A DNA stretch of 64,000 nucleotides from Rapana venosa (GCA_028751875.1 CM054143.1:65399254-65463253); one strand, 5' to 3'; numbered from the stretch's first letter, positions 44,916 to 57,432 are shown. Notes: generated by a model not told the origin, from the letters alone. A program made the numbers and translations.

Positions 44916-45549
44916 GGTATAGCAGTAATTCGTGTTAAACTTTCTCCTCTTTTTCGTTGCCAATAACACAAGTAATCCCATCTTAGGTGTTCTTAGGCCT
45001 GTACGATATTTGTATGTTTGTAAGCTGTCTTGTGTGGTGCCCTGCTGTTCCGCCTTTTTTGCCTCAGATGCCCAGCATGGAAAAAATTTGTTAATATGGT
45101 TCTTAAACTTTTTAAACTGATATTAAATAAACCTTACGCCTCGCGAGCGAGCCGATGGCGCACTGCACGCACGACGCACGCACGCGCGTGTCGCACATAC
45201 ACGCACGCCACGAACCTCAACGCGCACACACACACACACTCACAAAGTGTTCTAAAGGTTCAGAGCGCAGACATATACGCACACCTCCCGTGCATGACAC
45301 ATGGTTAAGGAAAAACTCCCACCCATATTTTTGCGGGAAAGAGCGGACCCCTGACGGCCAGGGGAAGGAAAAAAGGAAGCTTTTAGCACTAAACACCAGG
45401 GGTTTGGGGTGGGGTGTTGGGTGGATGTGCTGCTCAGCCAAGGTCTGCCGTTTGTCTTTCCTCGGCAGAACTCTCAGCAGCTTAACAAAACAATGGTGAG
45501 AAGTTTTTGCGTAGCGCGAACCCTATTGGCCCACCATAAACCATAAGTA
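44916..45549. other. Unannotated, CA/CG tract
   Basis: CGCA-type tract at about 45,160-45,245. Partly homopolymer-smeared sequence follows without recognised features. Confidence 0.5.
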
Positions 45550-46015
45550 GTTAGCTGTCATTCCGACTTCGGGGATTTTTTGTCTAGTGGTATTGTTCGT
45601 GTTGTTTCCATATACCAGGGAACGCTGTTTGCATCAATGAAGGATCATTAACGTGCATTTTTTTTTTTTTTTTGTTATCTGAGCGAGGAGCTCCATGGTT
45701 CACCCAAATGGTGGTGAGATTGTGCGGTACGCAACCACTGTTTTTTGGCCCCCCCCCCCCCCCCCCCCCCCTCCACCATCCCCCCCACCCCCCATTCCCC
45801 CAGTGAAGATAGCCGTTTTTCGACCTCGGAGACTAACGTGCGGATATCTTTCTTGTGATTTTATTTTTTTTCGGCATATGCATGTGTACACACATGCATG
45901 GGAATTAAAGCACTGGCAGGCTCCTGCCACTTTGAAGCTGACCTGGGAGATCGTTTTAACAAATCCACCACCCTGAATTCACCGAGACGCCGCCGCCGAG
46001 ATTAGTTTTCGAAAC
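45550..46015 (-). mobile_element. SINE-B (minus strand), interrupted
   Basis: Read on the minus strand, the body (aatctcggcggcg, tctcccaggtcagcttcaaa, 'gcctgccagtgctttaattc') precedes the 3' domain (gttgcgtaccgcacaatctc, then 'ccatttgggtgaaccatgg'). A C-run (about 45,747-45,800) sits between the two parts. Confidence 0.65.
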
Positions 46016-46019
46016 TGGG

Positions 46020-49015
46020 CGACATCTTTTCATCTTACAAACTTCATCATTCTTGGGGACTTTAACTTATCACTTTCGACAAACAGTATCTCCTGATGTC
46101 AAAGCCGTCTTTCGCTTTCCTTGTCAAATCACTATACTTTCCCAGCTAGTAAACGAAACCAACAACACAGATCTGGCACTTTTTTTAGACTGGCTTATTA
46201 CCGATATTTCACAAGGTCTAGTCACCCTTCTCAACAGTCTGTATCGGTCACTGACGAAAACTGCTTCCGATCATTTGCCCTTTTTTTTTCTTTCTCAAAA
46301 TTGCTAAGCCTTTTATCTGAAACACAAACAGTGCATTACCGTCGAACCCTCATAAGGGCCATTTGATATTCAAACTTTCATTTCCCAAGCTGTGGAACGC
46401 CTATCACAAACCCCCGACCCATTCTGACCCCTTCTAAGCATACAATACCGTCCTCAGCAAACTCATAGATGAGCATGCTCCTCTTATGACCTTCTCCTGC
46501 CTGATAGGCCATGTGCACCAGGGTACAACCGTGACAATCCTTAAGGTCGCAAAACGCAAACGCCGGCAAACTAGCGCTGGCAAAATGGCGAGGAAGAAAA
46601 AACAAAAAAAAAACCGAAATAAAACAAACAGTTCTTTCGTAAAACAATACTCAACAAAGTTAAAACCTTAATATCGTTTCAGCAAAAAAAACAAAGTATT
46701 ACTTTCTTCTCAAGGTCTTGGTGAATACGTCTATGATCATCTCTTTTTTCCTCAAATCCACGTTTCTTGGAATCTGAGAAGGCTAGTCCTCTGCCTTCTA
46801 TTCACGACCACTCTGAACTTCCTTCTATTTTGTTCTGCTTTCTTCTCTGACAAAGTCCCGCAACATTTCCCAAAATTCGCTCCAGTTTGGATCAGACTTC
46901 CTTTTTTTTCCAGCCCCTGCAACTTTGATCCCCTAATTCTCTGGCACTCCCTCTCCTTCTCCTTTCATCTCGCAAGCGAGAAAAGAAGAAATCGAAATCT
47001 AATTATTGAAAGGATAAGACTATAAATCATCCGTGATCTTGACCCCCACATACTGCATTATCTTTTTGCACAGTGCCAGCCACAAACTTTTTTCCCCCAC
47101 TATTTCGAAGTATAGTAAACCTAATCTCTGGTCTCGGGAAAAGTTCTTCAGCTCTAAAAGCGGCCATAGTCACTACTTCTACTCAAAAAAAGCATGACCT
47201 TGACCCCAACATCTGAAGAACTATAAGGACCTGTTTCCAACCTACCGTTTTTTATCCTTAAGTCCTTGAAAAAAAGAAGTTCTAAAACAGCTCAACAACC
47301 ACCTTCACTCCAACAGTCTCTTTTGCGTTTCAGTTCTTCTGCCTATCGCGTCAAACCACAGCACCTGAAACTACCCTTGCCCACACCTCCTCTGTCTTTA
47401 TTCCCTTTAAACAACTTCTACTCCGCTTCTGAATCAGGGCAAATCTCCCTTTCTTACTCCTACTCGACTTTATTCTGCAGCTTTGACACTATTGACCATC
47501 TCTATTCTTATCTACAGTCTTATGAAAACTTTTAGGTGTTTTATGGTACAGCCTTACTGGTTTAGTTCACTACCTTACTGACCGATTCCAGACAGTCACA
47601 GTAAAAACCAAGTTCAGTCTAGTACCTGCAAGATTGGATGGTGCGAGTTCCACAGGGATCTGTTCTGGGCCCTGTTCTTTTCACCCCTCTACACTGCTCC
47701 TCTGGTCACATATTATTAACCGCCATCAGATCACACTCATTTGTTGAGTATGACTCTCAGATTCTAAGCAGCGACACTCCTGACAATTCTGCCTACTCTC
47801 TTCTTACAAATATGTGCCCCAGTTGCTTCATTGATAATCCAAACTTGGGATGATACAGAACAAATTACAGCTAACTAATGGCAGATAAACAGAAACCATG
47901 CTTGTGATGGGGGACCAACACAAACTCTCTTCTATCACAACAGCTTCAAGACAACTTGGCAACATGCATTAAGTACCCTTTATCCTCCACTGCTATGTGT
48001 GAAGTATTCTAGGGGTTCATTATTGATCAACACACTCTATATGGCAAAAATTCATCACTCAGACCTGCCAGAAGTCCTGCTACTATCACATTACGGGTAT
48101 TAGTTGCAATTCGAAAGTACCTGTCCACAGTAGAGTGCAACCTCCAAAAGTGTTGCGTTCTCTCCATTCTTTCACGTTCTGACTATTGCAACTCTCTGTT
48201 GGCTGGTTCTGCCTGCATATCAATCCAATCCCTTCAACTTATACAAACTCTGCAGCTCTGTCTAATCCAAGAAAGAAAAAAAAATCTGAGCATATTACCC
48301 CTCTTTGCAATCTCTTCACTGGCTCTGCCTGTGCCACAGAGAGTAAACTATCAAGATCAGTACTCTCTGTTTACAAATTCTCCACAAAAACACACCGCCT
48401 ACCTCTGTGAATGTCTTCCCACTCTGTACACTCCTTCTCGTTCTCTCCGCTCTGCTGCAGATACCTTGTCCTTACGAATACCTAGATTCATCCAATCCAC
48501 CATCGGCCGTCGCTGCTTTCTCTATTTCTGGTCCATTGATGTGGAATGATCTCCTCTCTCTCTCCGCCAAAAGCCTTCTTATGGACAACTTTTTTTAAAA
48601 TCCAGTTCAAGGAACATATTTATTTCAAACTAAGATTTACCCCTCCTGCCTCATCTCATTGTTTTTTCCTGCCTTCAACAGGCCAAGATTCTTTGCCCTG
48701 CAGGGTAGTGTGACATCTGTGTTGTGTGTGCTTGTTGTTGTGTGTGTGTTTGTCGTGTGTGTGTGTTGAGTTGTGCTTTGTGGTCGTGGTAGTGTGTAGT
48801 GTGGGTGTGTGGTTTGTGTGCGTTCTGTGTGTTACGCGTGTGAGTGTGCGTCTTTTCAATGTTTGTGGCACATTTGGACTTGATGGAATACCTTGCTTGT
48901 CATGGTTTTGTATGACTGTTTGTAAGATATTGAGTTGAGTGCAAGCGCTTTGATTTGTATCCTCTGCAAGATATAGCGCTATATAAATTCCATTTTTTAT
49001 TATTATTTTATTTTA
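46020..49015 (+). mobile_element. CR1/L2-like LINE, decayed (plus strand)
   Basis: Endonuclease remnant: FIILGDFNLSLS near 46,045, then FLDWLITDIS near 46,185. Long middle section has no readable frame (46,670-47,250). RT remnant: ALTLLTIS near 47,480 (catalytic region degraded), VPQGSVLGPVLF at 47,647 intact, and the YADD region altered (VEYDSQIL). C-terminal blocks run from 48,180 to 48,590. A GT-rich 3' UTR holds 'gagttgagtgcaagcgcttt' and terminal 'atagcgctatataaattcc' plus an ATT-rich tail. Compared with 10,046-11,458 it retains more 5' sequence but is far more damaged. Non-functional. Confidence 0.8.
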
Positions 49016-49017
49016 TC

Positions 49018-49072
49018 TGGACCCATGGGATTGAAGTGGAACGGTTTAAACCACTCGGCTCTTGTGTGATCG
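49018..49072 (-). mobile_element. SINE-B head fragment
   Basis: On the minus strand: 'agccgagtggtttaaaccg' then 'cttcaatcccatgggtcc'. This matches the first 50 bases of SINE-B at 39,020. It abuts the LINE 3' tail. Confidence 0.6.
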
Positions 49073-49404
49073 TTCTGAACCAAAGTCATCGTGTCCGTAA
49101 GAAAACACAGCCCGAAAGTTTCAGTGCTGTAACAACAAAAAAAGTCTTTCTTAAGAAGTTAGGACAGAAGTCATGTAAACAGTTTGGCTCCCTGGAAGCA
49201 GGCCTGAATCCGGAGGCAGTCTTTCTGCTTCTCTTGATATTCTCTCGTTCGCTTACCACCGTCACGATGTCGTCTGGAGAAAAGTAAGGGAATGTCCTCT
49301 CCAGTCCTCTCGTGGGCCGTGCAGTTGGATTGCCAGGGTGATCTTTCCTCGAGTCACTGTGTGGCATACATCTTTGAAGGATGGGACACGAAGGGATGGG
49401 GGGA

Positions 49405-49690
49405 GGATGGGGGTCGGGTGGCAGGGATGGTTTTAAGAAAGACGTTTAGCCCTTGCAACAAGGTGTTAACATGAGGTTTTTCTGGGTTTCCGGTTCCGGA
49501 TTCCCAGCCTCACTTTCTTCTCCGTTTGACGAAAAAAAAATCGAATTCTGTATGTGAAAGTCCTTAGTATGAGGACTTCTATAACCGATGGGGCCCCCTC
49601 ACATAGAACATCTTGCCGCTCACGATTAAAACCTATTCCTATTTGGAGTAGGCCATTGTGTGCCGGCAAGGAGGCAGGAAACGAGGACTG
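49405..49690 (+). mobile_element. SINE-A fused to SINE-B tail (5' part)
   Basis: SINE-A order is present: a decayed head (gtggcagggatggttttaag), B-box-like 'ccggttccggattcccag', then 'ctcactttcttctccgtttg', then 'gagtaggccattgtgtgccg'. The usual SINE-A 3' end is missing and SINE-B-like sequence follows directly. Confidence 0.7.
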
Positions 49691-49855
49691 AACACACATA
49701 AACAAACCCAGCATATGTACACCAATTTCCAAGTCGTGATACGGGGGTACCTAAATGATTGTGGAGGCAAAATAAAAAAACACGCGTCGCATACGCATAA
49801 AAAATCCTAAACATGGTGTGTGAACCTCGGAGCCTCTAGCCCAGGATCGGGGGTG
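49690..49855 (+). mobile_element. SINE-B tail joined to SINE-A
   Basis: aaacccagcatatgtacacc, then tttccaagtcgtgatacggg, then gtcgcatacgcataaaaaat, then 'gtgaacctcggagcctctag'. This follows SINE-B 3' order with errors. Confidence 0.6.
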
Positions 49856-50142
49856 AAAAAAGGAAAAGAAGGATGGGACTGATGAGCGGAGGAATGCCTG
49901 ACCTACATCAGACAGCAGACAGCAGGGGGAGGCTGCTCCCAGGCCTCTACATATGTACTACAAATGACTGTTGTGATTAAACAGAAACATGTTGTACGCG
50001 ATTTCTCCATCGCGCTACCCTTCTTTTCCCTTAGTGTAGACATTCATGATACCGAATCTCTCTGTCTTTTTCTCTCTTTTTGTCTTCTGTCTCATGGCCG
50101 GTTCCTGGTTTTGTTTCTTTTGTTCTGTTGTCTTCTTTTTTT

Positions 50143-50540
50143 TTTGGGGGGGGGGGCGGGGGGGGTTAACCGTCTGTCTGCCGTCCCATCTTTTTGTTTT
50201 TTTTTTCTGTCCGTCTGTCGTTTTTTTTTCCCCCCCCCCCCCCCCCCCCCCCCCCCCTCTTCCTCTTCTCTCTCTCACCTTCTCCTCTTTGTTTGAATAT
50301 TTTTTTATCATTTATTTACATTTTAATTCCTACTATCTATATTTTATTTGAATGATTTCTTATTAATTGTTTTTGCTTTTTGTCTCCCTTTTTATGAGGT
50401 TTTTGGTGTAAAGAAGCCCCCGGCTTTTTCCATTTACCCTCATTAAGACATTCGATTCTTTCTCTCCTCTGTCCTGTCTTTGTCTGTCTCTCTCTCTCTC
50501 TCTCTCTCTTCCTCCTTCCCCCTCCTCTCTCTCTTCTCTT
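50143..50540. repeat. G-run, C-run and CT tract
   Basis: G-run (50,143-50,166), C-run (50,230-50,258) and CT tract (50,480-50,540). The unit at 50,405-50,460 (ggtgtaaagaagcccccggc) is a copy of the CT-tailed repeat at 3,705. Confidence 0.9.
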
Positions 50541-51644
50541 CGACAGAACGAACGGGGGTGCTGTTAGAACTGCTGCAAATTTTTGCATTTTTGCTTTAAA
50601 ATGTCAGTTTTTGGCCTCCACACTGTTAAAAACAACTTTAAACGCCCTCTGATCGCAACGTCGTATCGATTGGAAATCGCGGGGAAGCGGCAGTGTTTGT
50701 GTTCGTCTTGCAATGAAGCCAGCTGACAACCAGTGTCAACAGAAAAAGGGGACCCGGGCTGAACCTAACTCCCGTGTTCAGTACTATCGCAAAAACCCCC
50801 TTGTCAAAGACGTCGCGATGTTCAAAAATAGACAACACCAAGAAAGACAGGCAATCGCCAATTGACAATAACAGTGTTTTGGAAGACCCGGTCTTGTGTA
50901 ACATACTCCCTGCTCGATGTGGAAAAAAGGAAAACAACCATGTGTACACAAACATGTGTCAGCATAAATTTGAATTCTCAGCCACCAATTCACTTTTTTC
51001 ACTGGTATCCAGAAACAGACAAAAAGATCGGGTTGTCTTCTGAGGCCCCCTGAGTCGGGAAAGCTGACAGTTGGCGCACGGGGGATGACTCTGATACTGA
51101 ACTGGTTTTTGTGAAACAGTAGTGTCTACTCTAACTGACAAACGTGTACAGCTCGATTAAGGGACAGCAAAGAAACCCGGGTTTTCGAAAGGTGGGGTAC
51201 ATAGTTCGGGTTGTCAAAACATTGTGATGTGTAATCAGATGACACATCCGGGAAAACTCTTGGAAAGGAATCCCGGGAGGATCTAATGTGTGTTCTGGTA
51301 CTCAAGCAAGAAGAGAAAAACATGTTTCCAGAAAACTGTCGGCTTTCCAGACTTTGTAAAGGGAAACTGACTCACACAACAACCCCGAGACAGGGTGGGA
51401 GGGTGAGCAGAGTTACATCACTTCGGGGGCCTACCGGGCTACATGGGGGACTTCCTGGCTGTAGACGGAAAAAGGAAAGGCTGGTTGAAAATTGAGACAC
51501 TTAGACACAGACAATAATTACGAATCTGTGACATACCCCACTGCCATGGTTTCCATTCTTTTTAAACGCGTCGCGTTGATATCGTTTTACCCGCCGCACG
51601 CTAAGGCTTATCGCAAATAGCAATAAAATTGTTCAAATTTGTGT
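50541..51644. other. Unannotated stretch
   Basis: Good-complexity sequence with no recognised exon, RNA or repeat. Several short open frames occur but none has domain-like content. Confidence 0.5.
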
Positions 51645-51985
51645 GTCCCTCTCTCTCTCTTCTTCTCTCTCCTCTAAACCCCCTCTCCTCTCTCCTCTCT
51701 CCTTCTCTCTCTCCCTTCTCTCTCTCTCCCGTTTGGGTAATTGTATTTTGAAAAAGTAACATATTTCCCGTACTACTTCGCTCATTTTCCCCATCTGGTT
51801 GCATTGAGGCCTTAGGCCCAATACCATTCATTCATCATTTCAGAAATTCTCTCTCTTTTTCTCTCTTTCTTCTCCTTCTCCTCTCTCTCTCCTCTCCTCC
51901 CTCCTCCACCTCTCTCTCCCCCCTCTCTCTCTCTCTCCTCTCTCTCCCCCTCTCTCCCCTCTCTTCTCTCTCTCTCTTCCCCTGA
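51645..51985. repeat. Two CT-rich tracts
   Basis: 51,645-51,730 and 51,850-51,985, separated by a ~110-base unique spacer. Confidence 0.95.
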
Positions 51986-52119
51986 GGGGCCTGACTGAAA
52001 CAACCCTTTGCTTATTTTAACAAGTATCCGGAAAATTTTGAATTCCCGTTCGGTTTCTCCGCTCTGTCTCTGTTCCTGTGTGGGGTTTTGTGTGTTGTCT
52101 CGCTCTTATTATTTGTAAG

Positions 52120-52585
52120 CATTGTGGTGGGGGCGGTGGTCTAGAGGGAACGCGCCTGTCGAAAGCGAAAAGTCCGGTCTGAAGTGTGCGGCGGTTTTTT
52201 TTTTTTGTACCCCGTTTGGACCCGGAACTTTTCCCCCCTCCTTAACCATGAGGTGGTCTGGGCGCTATCTTTCGGGGGAACAAAAAACCGAGGGCCTTGT
52301 TTACACTAATATTTCCACGTAAAAGAACCCACGGCAAAAAGAGAGTTTTCCCCGGCAAAATTTTTAGAAAAAAGCCCCTCTGATAGGGGAAAAAAATACA
52401 GTTCAGACATAAAAAAAAAAAAAAAAGGGGCGCAGCGCTTGGCGACGGGCCCCTCCCGCTCTCCCCCGGGGGGACACCCAAATTTCATGGAAAAATCGCC
52501 GTGACTTTAAAGGGTAAAAGAAATCGAGCGCTTTGTTGTTGCTTTTCAAGATTCCGCTATATAAATTCCATACATTATTTTTATT
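52120..52585 (+). mobile_element. SINE-C, near full-length
   Basis: Head region gcggtggtctagagggaacg, then acgtaaaagaacccacggca, then agcccctctgataggggaaa, then a gcgcagcgcttggcgacggg block and a degraded 'ctctcccccggggg'. It ends with 'gattccgctatataaattcc' and an ATT-rich tail, the same end as the CR1/L2-like LINE. The sequence is homopolymer-smeared. Confidence 0.7.
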
Positions 52586-52739
52586 TTTAACTTTAAAATT
52601 TTCCTTTTTTGGGTTTTTTTCTTTGGGTCTCAGCTGTACTTCACCCGAACCCCCATCATTATTCGTGAATTTATCAGCAACCCCCTTCAGGATGGGCCCC
52701 AAAGGGCCTTTTTTTTAAAAAAAATTTTTTGATTTCAGT

Positions 52740-52935
52740 TCCGATTTTCTCCCCCCCGCTCTCTCCTCTCCCTCTCTCTCTTCTCTCCCTCACACCCCCT
52801 CTCTTTCCCCCCTCCTCCTCTCTCTCCTCCTCTCTCTCTCTCTCTCTCTCTCCCCCTCTCTTCTTTCCTCGTCTCTCTGTCCTCCTACCTGACCCTCTCA
52901 CTCTCACTCTCTATCTATATCATCTCTATCTCGTC
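52740..52935. repeat. CT-rich tract
   Basis: Imperfect (CT)n and CCT tract of nearly 200 bases. Confidence 0.95.
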
Positions 52936-53295
52936 TAGCTATCCACTTATCAAGTCTTTTTCTTCGTCAACGAAACCTCAGACACAACCATTTCCCGTCT
53001 CTCAAAGGGGTGAACAGTCTTCGCTGCCGTTAAGCGCCTACAAGTCAGACCCAGCGCTCCGACTTCGATCAGCGTTGGGAGAAGTGTTTTGACCGCCAGA
53101 GAGCCCAAACCTGGGTCCCTGGTGCAATTTAACTGGGGCAGTAGAGCTCTTTTAGTCACCACCAGAAGAGCCCCCACCTGCTTTACTGGGGTCACTTAAA
53201 AGGTGTCAGCCCCGGGGCCTGTTGACCGACACACGCAGAACCCCCTCGTGGGGACGGGAAGCCTAGGGTTAGAAAAAATTTTCGCTCGCAATTTA
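52936..53295. other. Unannotated end of contig 2
   Basis: Nothing recognised before the gap. Confidence 0.5.
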
Positions 53296-53795
53296 NNNNN
53301 NNNNNNNNNNNNNNNNNNNNNNNNNNNNNNNNNNNNNNNNNNNNNNNNNNNNNNNNNNNNNNNNNNNNNNNNNNNNNNNNNNNNNNNNNNNNNNNNNNNN
53401 NNNNNNNNNNNNNNNNNNNNNNNNNNNNNNNNNNNNNNNNNNNNNNNNNNNNNNNNNNNNNNNNNNNNNNNNNNNNNNNNNNNNNNNNNNNNNNNNNNNN
53501 NNNNNNNNNNNNNNNNNNNNNNNNNNNNNNNNNNNNNNNNNNNNNNNNNNNNNNNNNNNNNNNNNNNNNNNNNNNNNNNNNNNNNNNNNNNNNNNNNNNN
53601 NNNNNNNNNNNNNNNNNNNNNNNNNNNNNNNNNNNNNNNNNNNNNNNNNNNNNNNNNNNNNNNNNNNNNNNNNNNNNNNNNNNNNNNNNNNNNNNNNNNN
53701 NNNNNNNNNNNNNNNNNNNNNNNNNNNNNNNNNNNNNNNNNNNNNNNNNNNNNNNNNNNNNNNNNNNNNNNNNNNNNNNNNNNNNNNNNNNNNNN
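53296..53795. other. Assembly gap (500 N)
   Basis: Exactly 500 N, a placeholder length. Confidence 1.
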
Positions 53796-54289
53796 GGTAC
53801 TTTACAGTAGTGGCGGTACCCGGAAAGAATTCTTTATTCTTAAAAGCTGCCAACTTTTACAAATGAGTGCGCATTACGTTTTGTCACGTGCGATATTGAA
53901 ATACTTGCGATCTAGTTCAATATTTAGTTAGACAATTTAAAATGTAGCACAACAACGACTGAACGGTCTGATGGACAAAGAGTTGGAAGATTGCTGTCAG
54001 TGACGGGTAGGGGGTAAGTGCAGTGGTGTTTTTGACCAGAAAAGTTTTTACACACGCGCACACCCACACACAAATTTAATGACATGCCACGCACAAGGGA
54101 AACAACTTTGCGATTTGCTTGAGCAAGCGTGGACTGTGAATGAAGTGCTTTCCCTTACATTATAAATACTCGGTTCACGTTTGCGTGTCGTAGACTTTTG
54201 ACCAAAAAACCCAAACAAATGTACGAATGTTTGACCCTCCCCACTCCCCACTCCCTCCCGCCCCCTCCTTACTGTTTTCTCTCCATTAC

Positions 54290-54328
54290 ATACATACACT
54301 CACACACACTACACACACACACACTACA

Positions 54329-54360
<32 letters not shown>
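54290..54360. repeat. CA/CACT microsatellite (copy B)
   Basis: Counterpart of 28,385-28,465. Confidence 0.95.
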
Positions 54361-54363
<3 letters not shown>

Positions 54364-54641
54364 GTATGATGTTGATGTCAATCAGTTGTTTTAAGTGACA
54401 CTGAAAATGTTGTTTGCTGTGATCAGCTGGCATGACAAACAGTGAGTCCAAAACCAATGTGTCTTCCATCTTTTATCTTATATTTCTCCTCCATAATAAC
54501 TGGCATGTTCAACTCCTTTTTATGGTTTTCTCCACTCCAACCCCGATAAACAGTGAATCTAAGTTAGGATGAAAGCAGTCCAGGGTTTCAGGGATAGCGA
54601 AGATGAAGGTTGGTGAAGGGTCGTCTTCCGATGCCAGCTGG

Positions 54642-54862
54642 GCTGACAAGATCATTTCCAAGTACATAGTCACGATGCGCTGACAAGATCATTTCCTAGT
54701 ACATTGTCACGATGCGCTGACAAGATCATTTCCAAGTACATAGTCACGATGCGCTGACAAGATCATTTCCAAGTACATAGTCACGATGCGCTGACAAGAT
54801 CATTTCCTAGTACATTGTCACGATGCGCTGACAAGATCATTTCCAAGTACATAGTCACGATG
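54642..54862 (+). repeat. 37-bp minisatellite, six regular units (copy B)
   Basis: Six regular units. The aag/tag variant order is a, t, a, a, t, a, the same as in copy A. A short (CAG)n follows at 54,932-54,953. Confidence 0.97.
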
Positions 54863-55064
54863 TGTTCCAGGAATATTCTATGCAGGAAAGGGTAAGAGAC
54901 AGAGGAGAACCAGGTGGAACTTCAACTGAATCAGCAGCAGCAGCAGCAGCAGCATACAGGTCTACAGGCTGATACTGTTCATGGTGAGAGTGCCCTGCCG
55001 GTACTGCTGGCCCTATGGAGCTTGCCGAGTTGCCTATTTTCGTTTCTATTTATTTACTTCTTTA

Positions 55065-55310
55065 TTTTTATCTTAACTCTTTTGTTTCGAGGATTATGGA
55101 ATAAGCACACATGTACTCTTTTTATTACATCCAGTCCCCGTGTGTATGCGGTTTTGTAAATTCTGTCATCTGTTCCCACCGGGACACAATGGCCTACTCT
55201 TCCGAAAAGCGGAACAGGATTTAACGTGTGCGCAAGACGTTCTGCGTGCGTTCACACACGGGGCCTCGGTTTATAGTCTTATCCGAAGGACTTTAGGGGA
55301 GAGTGGAGTC
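55065..55310 (-). mobile_element. SINE-A fragment (copy B)
   Basis: Minus-strand body: 'cagtccccgtgtgtatgcgg', then 'acacaatggcctactcttcc', then cgtgcgttcacacacggggc. It is a cleaner version of 29,140-29,375. Confidence 0.85.
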
Positions 55311-55556
55311 TGCACTGATGTTAACTGCAGGGGAAAATATCCACCTGGCTTAGTGATAATGAGCTTGGGTGGGATGTCATGTCAGTTTTGTGTGATTGTA
55401 ATTGTGGCCTGTAACTTCAAGAAAAAAGGTCATAAAAAAGCAGTTCCAACTGCCAGATCACTGTCTTCTCTCTCACATGCCTTTGATTTTGTATTGATGT
55501 TGTTATTTTGATTGTTTTAATGTCTGTGAAAATATGGCAGAACATCCCTCGTCAAA

Positions 55557-55637
55557 GATGGTGGTGGTGTGGTAGTGATGGTAGTGGTGGTGATGGTGGT
55601 GGTGGTGGTGTGTGTGTGTGTGTGGAGGGGGGGGGGG
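55557..55637. repeat. GGT/GT repeat (copy B)
   Basis: Counterpart of 29,620-29,695, with different repeat length. Confidence 0.9.
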
Positions 55638-55639
55638 AT

Positions 55640-56994
55640 GCTGTTGCTCTTTTGTTTTATTTTCTCGAGTGGGTAGGTAGACCTGAAGATGTGTTCAATC
55701 TGCCTCAGCAGAATCCAGACTGTTCTTCAGCAACAGTATTACATGCGTGAGGGTGGAATTATTCTGACTGGTTTCAGCACTAACTCGCCTGACTGATGCA
55801 ATACAGCTGACCAATTGACTGACTGACTGACCTGCTGACCAACCAGCCAACATGGCCGGACAACCAGCCAACCAACCAACCCAGTGGCAGTTTTGTCTAC
55901 AATCTTCAGTATGCAACATTGACCCCACTGAATCAGCATAATGATAATCGGCGGAGAGGTCAGGTCTTCTCCCGTCACAACTAATGATCCGTGATGCACG
56001 TGACATTTTTTTTTCTGTTCACCCACAGAGGGCGCTGACTTTCTGGGCCTGCGCACGTCACTGATCCGTTGACAGTGATTTCAAATACTCAGCGACAGCC
56101 GAAGATGCTTGGTCACCACTCCCAGTAGTTTTAAGGTGAGGCCAAAGGTAAGTGTGTGTACTTATTTATAACTTCATTTTATCATTGAGAATTGCTTTGA
56201 TATATTTGAAGTCGAAACACATGGGAAAAGCAAGAGAATTGTGGAAGGCTGCAGGTTAAAAAATAATGTAGACCGGTTTCCAAAACTGAAGTTGGGCAGA
56301 TTATCATGGAGGGGCAAAATTTCCGCGCCCACTCCTGTAGCTAGATACCTACTTTTAGCTCCCTCGGAAATCGTTGCGACGTTGAACTGAATTCTTCGCC
56401 ACTGGTGGCCAACACAGGGCTTTAAACGATGTTGCCTGCTGATATTGTAGTTCATGGAAAACGAAGAGAACGTGACAAGTGGTCACCAGTTGGGTTCTAC
56501 AAAATTAAAAGGACATTTTCGTTTCAAAATGCAGTACGCTATTCTTTGCTGACTTAAGGTGATTTTGTCCCCTTTAGTATAGTTTTAATCTTTGCTTTTT
56601 TAAAACTTTAAACATACGTACAAAATTCTAGTATTATACAAGTTTCACTACTGCCTCATGCCTTATGTAAGTGTACAGTTTCTCATAAAATACACGCACG
56701 ACGCACGCTCACACAAATATGTATGCCTATGTTTAGCCAGTTTTATTGTTCATTTCAGTGTTTTATCTGTATTCATTAAAAGTTATTTTCATTAGTTCAT
56801 TGCTAAATAATACTGGTGACACGTGGAGCCAGTGATAAAGCTTAGCGTGGGGGAAGAGAGAGCGTTGCTCTTGCGATTTGATTTGATGGCCGGGGTCGAA
56901 TCACTACCAAAGTGCCCGTTCAGTAGGATTTCCTCCCTTGAGTTAACAATAGAGCAACTCTACTCCCCCCAGAAAATTATTCGATGAAACTATA
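55640..56994. other. Unannotated part of copy B
   Basis: Same content as 29,700-31,049. It carries an extra ~19 bases near 56,907 (accaaagtgcccgttcagta) that copy A lacks. Confidence 0.5.
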
Positions 56995-57180
56995 CAAAGG
57001 TCCTGTTTGCAAACGCACACAGAATACCTTTCCCAACACTAAAAGCCTGTTCAGCCTTTCAGGAAAAGGCCATTGTGTACTGGTGGCAATGGATGACACA
57101 ATTTACAGAACTGCAAGCACGCTGGAAATGAATATAAAAAAGCTCACGAGCATTATCGAAATAATAGAATTGAAATTGAA
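56995..57180 (+). mobile_element. SINE-A fragment (copy B)
   Basis: Counterpart of 31,050-31,215. Confidence 0.75.
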
Positions 57181-57344
57181 GATGCACACACGCATGTAAA
57201 CACACGCATACACACACGATATGAACGCACAGTGTGTTTATTGAAAATTTATTAGTTTATTGCCAAATAAGTCTGACACAATTGTCCAAGAACAAAAAAT
57301 CGGTAATAAGAGTATTGTAATTTGTAAGTGAATTTCAACATGCA

Positions 57345-57382
57345 CGTGCGTGCGCGGCACACGACACCAACCACCACACACA

Positions 57383-57432
<50 letters not shown>

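Noticed and set aside
44456..44981. 160-aa Ser/Leu-rich and Arg/Glu-rich frames
   Set aside because: Produced by the CT tract on both strands. Arg-Glu and Ser-Leu dipeptide repeats are typical of (GA)n/(CT)n.
53203..53931. 242-aa frame and its minus-strand counterpart
   Set aside because: They cross the second N gap.
54642..54862. CRISPR-like array (37-bp direct repeats)
   Set aside because: Units are directly adjacent with no unique spacers, in an animal-type genome. It is a minisatellite.
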